Shown here in pieces: positions 56,158 through 64,000 of a DNA stretch of 64,000 nt. The notes under the pieces are model-generated. The model searched no databases. It saw only the letters and a program-made list of their open reading frames with translations, and was not told where the DNA came from. The stretch's first letter is position 1; each line of letters starts with the position of its first letter. This stretch comes from Cepaea nemoralis (taxonomy: Eukaryota; Mollusca; Gastropoda; Stylommatophora; Helicidae). The position numbers were made by a program, and so were the translations under genes. Location of the stretch: contig JACEFZ010027104.1 of assembly GCA_014155875.1 (NCBI GenBank), positions 336,501-400,500 on the forward strand, written 5' to 3'.

Positions 56158-56819
56158 TGACAGACAGACAGAACTATAAGTTGGTATACATATATAAATG
56201 ATGCATTGCAGAGCTCTCATTCTCCTTGATACTGGGCCTTCAGATCTGCTGAAAGGCGTGTTAGGGTGTAACTAGCGCACGATTCAGCCCAGCTCATGTG
56301 GACTGGTTGGGGTTTGGCCTAGATGTGTATGTAATGTTCTCTATAGGGTTGTTGGGGTATCTCATTTAATGTCAATAGACTCTAACTCAGTGCTCAGGAG
56401 ACGACTAAAGAAAGTGCTGGAGAGTGTGCGAAATGCTACCTTAGTCTCAGCTAGAAGATGGGGAATTCCCTCCTACTGACTTCATCTCAAAGTGGTGCAG
56501 AACTGACAAATCACGAGCGTGTGGTACACGCACTTCAAGTAACCGAGTTTCCACAGCGACAGGGCATCCACTGGGACAGGGCATCCACTGGGACAGAGTA
56601 TCCACCATGACATGATATCCACCAGCATAAGGTATCTGAGCATTCTGGACACAAGCAGGCCATGGGACTCAGATGTTACGGCATGTGGGCATTGCTATCA
56701 AAGGCGGAGTTAGAACCAGGCGTGTGGATACCACGGAGAAACTATCACATTATACTCATAAGAATACGTTTATGAACGAGTCACTAACCTGGAGGCCACT
56801 AAGACAGTCCATAAATAAG
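55886..56819. other. No gene seen
   Basis: Non-coding sequence apart from a CAGA microsatellite (listed separately) and a short 18-bp repeat (gacagggcatccactggg, 56560-56600). Confidence 0.45.
56096..56172. repeat. (CAGA)n microsatellite
   Basis: About 19 CAGA units, one interrupted by CTGA. Confidence 0.95.
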
Positions 56820-57075
56820 CACACATAGTATTGTTTGAAAAGCTCCGTGGCGATAGTGTTATGGACGCAATTAGTAATCTGGCATACCAGCGTTCGAAAC
56901 ATAGATGCGGATGATTTGGCAGCAGGCCGTCTTGCGTTGGTATTTACGAAATAATGTGGGTGCATGTCGTTCAGAAAGCAATGGCAAACTAATGAACGTA
57001 AACTTGCCAAGAGATCATAACAGCAAATAGAAATGCTGGTGTTGACTGCGACGTCCTATAAAGGATATGCAATTA
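56820..57075 (+). mobile_element. tRNA-derived SINE family A, nearly complete
   Basis: Head gctccgtggcgatagtgtta (A-box-like), ccagcgttcgaaacatagat (B-box-like region), core gtcgttcagaaagcaatggc and 3' end gactgcgacgtcctataaag + gatatgcaattaatt. Confidence 0.8.
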
Positions 57076-57086
57076 ATTAACAAAGT

Positions 57087-57421
57087 TGGACGCAGAGGTG
57101 TTTCCAAGGCACCAGGGCTGGGTTCTATACTGGCCAAGACCTATTGACGCGTCCTCGCCGAGCGTCCTGGGCAACAGGTCCCTTTAGGGTCCTGGCTAAA
57201 GTCAGTAGGATTGTTGATTCCTCCGAAATCGGAGAGTGTCTGCCTGCACGGTGAGGAACCACCAGTCTGCACACCAATAAGCCAGACATGGGACAACGGA
57301 TACTCACGCAAACCTCAGGTCCTGTATGACATCACACTGATGTTGGACAACAGGATGTCTTCATCCGACATACAGGACTTCACGCTGGAGTTCACAGCCA
57401 GCGAACACAAGCAAGCAAGCA
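57087..57421 (+). mobile_element. Retroposed insert with target duplication and CAAG tail
   Basis: Flanked by attaacaaagt (57076-57086) and actaacaaagt (57422-57432), one mismatch in 11. Ends in (AAGC)n, acaagcaagcaagcaa. The body is GC-richer than the surroundings and includes an open frame ending SSSDIQDFTLEFTASEHKQA. Probably the 3' end of a non-LTR element or a SINE; family unknown. Confidence 0.65.
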
Positions 57422-57432
57422 ACTAACAAAGT

Positions 57433-57540
57433 ATTGTTTGGCGCTTGTAGAAGGAGAAGAAGAGATTAGAGGACGCACTAGACAATATAAAATTTGCCGG
57501 TTGGACAACTATAGCTTTCACATTTTATGTTGTCAATATG
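57433..57540 (-). mobile_element. SINE family D fragment
   Basis: The plus strand attgtttggcgcttgtagaa, aggacgcactagacaatata and aactatagctttcac parallel 8215-8310. Confidence 0.6.
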
Positions 57541-57594
57541 TGTTTATTTATGGACTAACCGGAATGGGCGATTTAAATGTTTATGTATGGTAAA

Positions 57595-57780
57595 TGGACA
57601 ATCTAGCAAGATATGACATCTTATCGATCACCAAAGCACACTTGTTACTTTATTTGAACGTCACGGGTTCGAATCTCTGTCATCGCAAAGCCGTTAACAT
57701 TTCCCTGTTGTCTAGTGTGTTCTCTTATATTTACTAATGCCATCAGTATCTTCTTGAGTATCAATAAATACGTATACACT
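57595..57780 (+). mobile_element. tRNA-derived SINE-like copy (family D-like)
   Basis: B-box-like cgggttcgaatctctgtcat (57662-57681) followed by ttgtctagtgtgttctc, similar to the family D order. Confidence 0.45.
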
Positions 57781-58047
57781 TTTTTTCCCTAATTACTTTG
57801 CCGTTAACTTAACTCTCTGGTATAGAAGCAGAAGTAATATTGGAAACTTTAAGCGAACTATTTCACATTTAGTTGTTCTTGTCACGGAAGCTTCGTATTG
57901 TCAGCCCCATTGAACTATTGTGCTAGAAAGACTGTAAATCTCCCGTTTCTGACTATTCTTGCATATCGCGGCTGCTAGCATTTCCTCGTGCAATAAAAAA
58001 AAAATAAATGAAAATGACTCTTTTGCAAGCCATGAGACGCTGTTAAA

Positions 58048-58145
58048 GTTAGTTGCATATCCTTTACAGGACGTAGCAGTCAACTCCAGCATTGTTTGGC
58101 TATTTGTGATTCCTGGGCAAATTTACGTTCATTAGTTTGCCATTT
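58048..58145 (-). mobile_element. SINE family A 3' part
   Basis: The plus strand gttagttgcatatcctttac, aggacgtagcagtcaactcc, cattagtttgccattt. Confidence 0.75.
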
Positions 58146-58199
58146 AAGAATGGAGGTGTGGTAAGTAAAAGTAAAGGACAACTTTCTCACACAGTGCGG

Positions 58200-58325
58200 C
58201 GTATTTAGTAAATGGTGCAAGCCTAATATTTTAGATCAATCGGCAGGCGATGGATCGCATGGTCAGTTTCAAGTCAGCGACCTTTATTTCCCAGAACATT
58301 ATAGGGTAGCCTATAACTAGTTACA
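58200..58325 (-). mobile_element. SINE family C fragment
   Basis: The plus strand atattttagatcaatcggca, gcatggtcagtttcaagtca, cccagaacattatagggtag resemble the antisense family C body. Confidence 0.5.
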
Positions 58326-58439
58326 GCTGTGTCGATTTGGGTATCGAAGTCTGCATACAGGGTAAGGATGTGAGTGAGAACAGAAACCAATTGCTTAAAC
58401 GTGTTCACAATCCCAGACGTTATTTATCAATTGTAATAA

Positions 58440-58690
58440 TTGGTGTGCCGTCTCTCGGGCCGAGAGGTTACACCACTTTCTCCATAATCCCGTTTATCAC
58501 GCAGAGTCTCGTAGCGGGCGAGAACTGGGAGCGGTTCGTCCCCCGCTGGTGACTTGCGGGATAACTGAGCCGGCCGCTCAGAAAGCAAGGCAAACTACTG
58601 AGCGTAATCTTGCCAAGAAATCAACAGATAGCTGAAAGATGCTGCTGTTGACAGCGATGTCCTGTAAAAGGATATGCGAATTTAAAAAAA
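58440..58690 (+). mobile_element. tRNA-derived SINE family A, complete
   Basis: Head gtctctcgggccgagaggtt (A-box-like), gagcggttcgtcccccgctg (B-box-like), core gccggccgctcagaaagcaa, 3' end gacagcgatgtcctgtaaaa + ggatatgcg, then an A-tract and (AAT)n. Serves as an uninterrupted reference for 22650-23060. Confidence 0.85.
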
Positions 58691-58929
58691 AATAATAATA
58701 ATAATTGGTGTGGTCCCCACGCCATCGGCCATTATCTTTAGTTGCTTCAGACTTAATGGCAGTCTAAAGATCTATAAATTGACTTTTTAACACACCATAA
58801 AGCGCCAAGGGCATACGGTGCTAGACTACATTTGCATAAGGCCAATGGGCACTCTGTGGATGCTGTGGTATATTATTACAAAACTTTCTTTTGCAGGCCA
58901 CAGACTAGCAGTATGTCCCCATCCCCCCT

Positions 58930-58959
58930 TTTTTTCTCTTCTCTCTCGCTCTCTCTCTT

Positions 58960-59041
<82 letters not shown>
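58930..59041. repeat. (CT)n microsatellite
   Basis: Polypyrimidine run with short C and T interruptions. The long Ser/Leu-rich and Glu/Arg-rich frames here are artefacts of it. Confidence 0.95.
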
Positions 59042-59042
<1 letters not shown>

Positions 59043-59149
59043 TCTACCCCCAACCTGAAAGAAAATGTGAACAAGGGACAGTACTTCTGTGATTTAATTC
59101 CCCTCTCTTTTCGCAGTAGCAACCCTTGTATGATTCCACTTTCGATTTC

Positions 59150-60415
59150 ATACTTGAGCGCATTCATATTATCATGCAAAGAGTGAGGGAAGAAAATACA
59201 TCCGGAAATAGGAGAAAAACAATGTGGGTTTGTAGAAGGACAGGTGCAGTAAATGCTGTGTATATGCTGCGATTAGTAATTAATCGTTCCATAGAAGTAA
59301 AAAAAGATATACATCTTTGTTTTATTGACTACACAAAGGCTTTCGATAGAGTAAGACATGTCAACATGGTAAAGATGCTTGCAGATCTACAAATTGATGG
59401 AAAAGACATTTGACTTATAAAAAAATATATTGGAAACAAGCAAGCTGCAATAATGATTGATAATGAAGAGGGACAATATCAGTCTATTAAGAGAGGTGTG
59501 AGACAGGGATGTGTAATGTCTCCAGATTTCCCCCCCCCCCCCCCCCCCCCCTCATATACAGTGAACATATTTTCAGAAATGTAGAAGATATAAACGGAAT
59601 CATGATAGGAGGACAAAGCATCAATAACATTAGATATGCAGATGATACAGTATTGATTGCAGACAATGAACAGGTCTGCAAGAATTAATAGATGCGGTTG
59701 TTGCACACGGTGAACAACTAGGGTTATAATTAAATTGTAAAAAGACACAGATTATGGTCGTCTCAAGGAAGAACGAAATACCACAATGTAATATACAAGT
59801 AATTGGGAATATTCTTCAACAAGTGAATAGGTACAATTATATCGGAACAGTAATAACATCTGATGGGAGATGCCTTGAAGAGAATAGAACAAGAATGGCT
59901 ATGGCAAAAGTAGCCTTTAGCTAGATCAAAAGCATACTGACAAATAAAAAGATGTCAATTGAAACGAGAAAAAGAGTGTTGTAGCTACATAGAGCCTTTA
60001 CTTTTGTATGAATGTGAAGCGCGGACAATGAGCAGTGAAGTTGAAAACATCTGATGGCTATGGAAATGTGGTTTCTGGGAAAAATGCAAAGAATATCATG
60101 GACCGTCAGAAAAACCAATAAACAAGTCCTTCAAGAAACAAATCAAGATCGTAAACTGATTAGAGTCATTAGACGTAGACAGTCAAAAGTTTTTGGGCAT
60201 GTTATGAGAAGAAATGACTTGGAAAAATTGGTGACAGCTGGTAAGATCGAAGGGAACAGACCAAGAGGAAGACCTAGAAGTGAATACCTGGATGGCTTGG
60301 CCACGTGGCAAGGTCGAGACAGGAACATGGAGCTGATCCACGACTCTGGTGATCGAGTGAGATGGCAAAACATGACCGCCCACGCTTATCGGCATTGCAC
60401 ATGATGGATGGATGG
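59150..60415 (+). pseudogene. LINE reverse transcriptase pseudogene, longest copy of its family
   Basis: Carries, in order, VNAVYMLRLVINRSIEVKKD, motif A FIDYTKAFDRVRHVNMVKML (59320-59385), motif B KRGVRQGCVMSP (59488-59523), a C homopolymer (59530-59551) that disrupts the frame, motif C RYADDTVLIADNE (59630-59670), YIEPLLLYECEARTM (about 59985-60030), MEMWFLGKMQRISWT and DLEKLVTAGKIEGNRPRGRP. The YADD is intact, but several stops and shifts break the protein. It ends in (GATG)n at 60401-60415. The 5' half of the RT and any endonuclease are absent. Confidence 0.85.
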
Positions 60416-60570
60416 TTCTTCCTCACTCTTCTCTGAAGTGCACTATCTTTGGCTGATGCTACAAAGTCATACATATCATGTATGGCTACTTCAGCCAATG
60501 TCATCTCTTCTTGAACTGTCATCAATATTTAGAATCGGCTTTTCAGTTCTGGGAACATGCTTGATTTAGA

Positions 60571-62640
60571 GCTGTGTTCCCAAACCATGGCCCGAGGGCT
60601 ACTTGTGGCTCGCCAGTTGTTAGAAAGTGGCACGCGAGGCCTCGTTATTTTTATATAATATATTTTATTAATTTCACAAATGCATTCGGAGCGTCCCGTT
60701 AGCGTTTCGCAACGAAACGTTATGAAGTTCCCATATCCCAGCCTTGTCGACCAACCAGAGTGCGTATGGCACCATGTTGTCGTCTATTACAACTGTTTAG
60801 CAGAGTCGGCAGTATTGTGTTGAAATTAGATCTTTTCAAATAAAAGTTTACCGTTAAAGCCTATAAACATGAGTGTGGAAAATCTGAAATGAAACAATGG
60901 TAAAATGCGAAAATGTGAAGACGTTGCTTGTCGTGAATTCACGACGATTGGACGGAGAAATTTATGTTTATGCCTAGCCGCAGTTGTAGACCAGTTTGCT
61001 TAATCTGTGGATTTTGTGTTTCTGTTTTATTTAAAAAAAAAAAAAAAAAAAAAAAAAATCTTGAACGATACTTCACGACCATACTTTCAGACATAAATGC
61101 TCAATATTCTATCAATTCAGAGAAAAGGTTTCATAGCTAAAACAGAAAGTTCTCTGACCAGACAGCAGTCATTTTTCACCAAGACTAAAGAACAGAGCAC
61201 AAAAATGCTGTTGTTGCGTCGTACGAAGTCGCTCTTCTGTTGGCTCGCAAAAAGAAGCCGTTCGCCGATGCAGAAGAAATATTCTAGTCTTCCCTTAATT
61301 AACATTGCTGTTAGAATGCTAAGCACCAAAAAGTGTGAAATAAAATTTGATCAGATTCCTTTGCCTAATAATACTATGGCGAAGCGAGTTGAAGAATTAG
61401 CCAACGATGTTCATTGTCAAGTAGCGGCACATCAAAAATTGTAAAATGTTTTTCATTGGCAATGGATGAATCCACTGAAATTTCTGACACAGCTCAGGTC
61501 GCAGATTTGGTTCGAGCAATAGGCGAAAACTTTGAAGTCATTGAAAAACTTCTAGGACTTGAATCGATGCATGCAACTACCAAAGGGACTGATTTAATTG
61601 AATCTCTGAAGTTGTGTAGAGAAAAACAACATAGAATTGATCAAAGTGGACAGTGTGTGCACCGACGGTGCTCCGTCTTTGACGGGTAAAAATTATGGAT
61701 GTCTAGCATTATTGGAACAGTTTCTTGGCCGCACTATATTAAAATATCATTGTATCATTCGCCAAGAAGCTCTTTGTGGAAAGACATTAAATCTGAAACA
61801 TGTCATGGATGTTGTTCTGAGACGTGTGAACGCAATTCGAAGTAAGGCGCTGAACAGGCGTGAGTTCAGACAGTTTCTATCATATCTGAATAAGGAATAC
61901 GGTAGCTACTGTTACACTGTGATGTCAGATGGCTGTCTAATGAGAAAGTTCTGTCACGTTTCTGGGCACTAAAAAATAGTGTCTATCTGTTTCTGTCTGA
62001 AATAAATGAATTGTCCACAGAACGGGAATGTCTGTTGAACGACGACTGGCTTAATGGCCTGGCATTTTTTGGTGGGCATCACGTCTCATTTAAACTCTTT
62101 AAATACGAGGATCCAGGGAAAAAACAAACTATTCACAAATTTGAGCGATGACATTTCTTCATTTAAAATGAGACTACGACTATTTATCGGACAGCCGACT
62201 GAAGGCCCTTTAGAGCCGTTTCCAACTCTGAAGACGCGTGTCGTGGAAAAGAAATGTGTCTTGTTACAGTACAAAGTAAATATTGAAAGTCTTCTGGATA
62301 TCTTTCAGTCGAGATTTCAAGAGTTCACAATAGAGGAGGATAATGTTGCACTCTTTCATGAATCCGTTCGTATTTCCTGATGCCAAGCTCTGTCAATTAC
62401 AGCAAAACCTTCAGCACGAAGTAATCGATTTGAAACGAAATTCTGCACTGAGATGTAAATTCCTGATCTTACTGCTTCACCTTCAGCTGATCATATGATT
62501 TAATTCTGGCGACTATTGACTGTCGAACAATTTGAACACTTGCGTTCATTCGCCCAGAGATACATTCGTCGTTTTGGTTCGACTTACAGATGCGAGCAGT
62601 CATTTTCCGCAATGACCGTTTGTGGGATAATAAGTGTGAG
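60571..62640 (+). pseudogene. hAT transposase pseudogene (copy 2), ZBED/GTF2IRD2-like
   Basis: The left terminal repeat gtgttcccaaaccatggccc (60575 on) matches copy 1. The coding region has KCEDVACREF and a damaged BED finger interrupted by a 26-A run (61033-61058). From 61340 on it keeps KKCEIKFDQIPLPNNTMAKR, AMDESTEISDTAQVADLVRA, CTDGAPSLTGKNYGCLALLE, YHCIIRQEALCGKTLNLKHV and FVGITSHLNSLNTRIQGKNK. A frameshift splits DVRWLSNEKVLSRFWALKN. The C-terminal EQSFSAM-type dimerisation motif appears near 62590-62615, where homology to copy 1 stops. Several frameshifts make it inactive. Confidence 0.8.
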
Positions 62641-64000
62641 CACCATATGAAATGGACTGAAATAAAGTCTAGGGTATATGATTCATTTGGTCCCTCAGGT
62701 TCGCCGAACAGGCAGTTGATTCGAGACAGTTTCTTTCCCAAAAGACTCCAGGAATAGAGTAGTTATTGGCTCTTTTGAAAGAAGAATGGGATGATGGTCT
62801 AATAGACTCCACCCACATTACAAGGTAAACTACTTTCCTGAAGACTAAAACAGAGAATAGGCCACTTAACCACAGATCTCTATCAAGTTGTTATCCTTGA
62901 ATAAAATATCTGAGACTGTGTGTTGGTCGACCTCCCACTGGATTCTCTGCAGATATATATATATATATATATATATAAACACAGTGGCACATTTCTCTAC
63001 GACAACAAACAGTGTAACACTGGTCACGTAGACATTGAAAAACTCTCCTGACGAACATATATGTTTATTGACAGACTCATAAGCTGGTATCTGAGACTCT
63101 GTCTCCCGTACACTCTATCTAAACATCAACCAAAAATATACATTCTCAAATAATGTATGTACTGATAATCTAAAACATCAGGAGAATGTAGAGTCCCTCC
63201 ACACCGGGCTTCTCTACACTGTCTTTCTTCTCCCACACCAACAGTTCGATGATGACACTTATACTGTTCTACCCTACTCCTCTTCCTCTTCTACCGCTAA
63301 AACAGCTGGGCTCTCCCATCCTAATTTTGACCAAACTCCACACTGTGCCACTGAGGTAAACAAAGGTTCTCTGGATACTGATCAAGGTAATGGTGATGCG
63401 GATCGTTGTTATTGACAAAAGCCAGTCATAATTGACCAACAAAAAAAAAGGAACTGTTCTCAAGTGTTCCCTTCTATAAAATGGATGATGGTGTGTGACT
63501 TGAAGTCTGGATTGCTCGATCTGGCGGTGGTATTGAGAGGATAAAAATATCTGCATAAAATAAGGGATTTCAACCCTTGAGAAAAACGTCCATCAGTTAG
63601 GACAAGTTGTAGCACGAATGCTTCAACGACGTACTGGAGGATGTTGATAAAGGAAGGACTCTCCCTGAGTCTGGGTCAGTAGCTAGTTGAATCTCCTCTC
63701 GGCGATTTCCCGTAAATGGTAAGACTTGCATGCTTGATCGTAGAACAAGATGAAGTCTCAAATGTCTCAGCACGACATTTACACAAACCAGAGAAGAGTA
63801 GCTAGGTTCATATTAAATACAAATTATGACGACCTCTCATAAGGAAAGTACCATTCCATCTGTGACCTCGCCAACATTCTGGAACGAATAAAGCACAGAC
63901 TCTCAACAAAGTCGCTGGGGTCTCCAACGACCAAAAAAAACTCTCTATGCTTTGGTGTCACAGCTGGCTGAACATTGTGATGCGGCTTCCCGTAATATAA
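62641..64000. other. Unassigned right end; no gene supported
   Basis: After the hAT homology ends I see no recognised family. A 30-bp TA run lies at 62951-62979. Minus-strand and plus-strand frames under 100 codons are present but show no domain. The segment near 63790 (NQRRVARFILNTNYDD) faintly resembles the C-terminus of some LINE proteins, too weakly to call. Confidence 0.4.

Overview
This window looks like animal nuclear DNA. It has a spliced gene with GT-AG introns, long gene-poor AT-rich stretches, tRNA-derived SINEs, 5'-truncated LINEs, hAT and mariner transposons, and very abundant micro- and minisatellites. I see no bacterial or viral operon and no CRISPR array. The repeat repertoire would fit a repeat-rich invertebrate, perhaps a lophotrochozoan such as a mollusc, but that placement is an inference.

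The only host protein gene I can support is on the minus strand, about 53.6 to 30.6 kb: a sphingosine-1-phosphate phosphatase (SGPP1/2 family) in four coding exons (53607-52960, 49592-49395, 35211-35122, 31149-30586). All joins are phase 0 and give a 499-residue ER-type lipid phosphatase with all three PAP2 catalytic motifs intact. Its introns are about 3.4, 14.2 and 4.0 kb and are filled with SINEs, LINE pieces and six minisatellite arrays.

Layout. 0-5 kb: broken LINEs, with a non-autonomous hAT element inserted (8-bp target duplication). 5.7-6.9 kb: a large GTA/GCA trinucleotide tract. 7-10 kb: LINE 3' ends in both orientations, two with 11-bp target duplications, plus mariner remnants. 10-28 kb: mostly non-coding, with LINE and SINE fragments and a 65-bp minisatellite. 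28.7-30.3 kb: a 46-bp satellite inside a SINE. 30.6-53.6 kb: the SGPP gene. 54-59 kb: LINE and SINE fragments, a 28S-rRNA-like segment inside a LINE, and a CA/TA/TG palindrome. 59-62.7 kb: a longer LINE reverse-transcriptase copy and a second hAT transposase pseudogene. 62.7-64 kb: nothing I recognise.

The most interesting pattern is that several minisatellites appear to be tandem amplifications of internal pieces of mobile elements: the 46-bp array from a SINE body, the 65-bp array from the conserved SINE core, and the 35-bp array from the last codons of a LINE reverse transcriptase. I found no convincing new multi-gene system.
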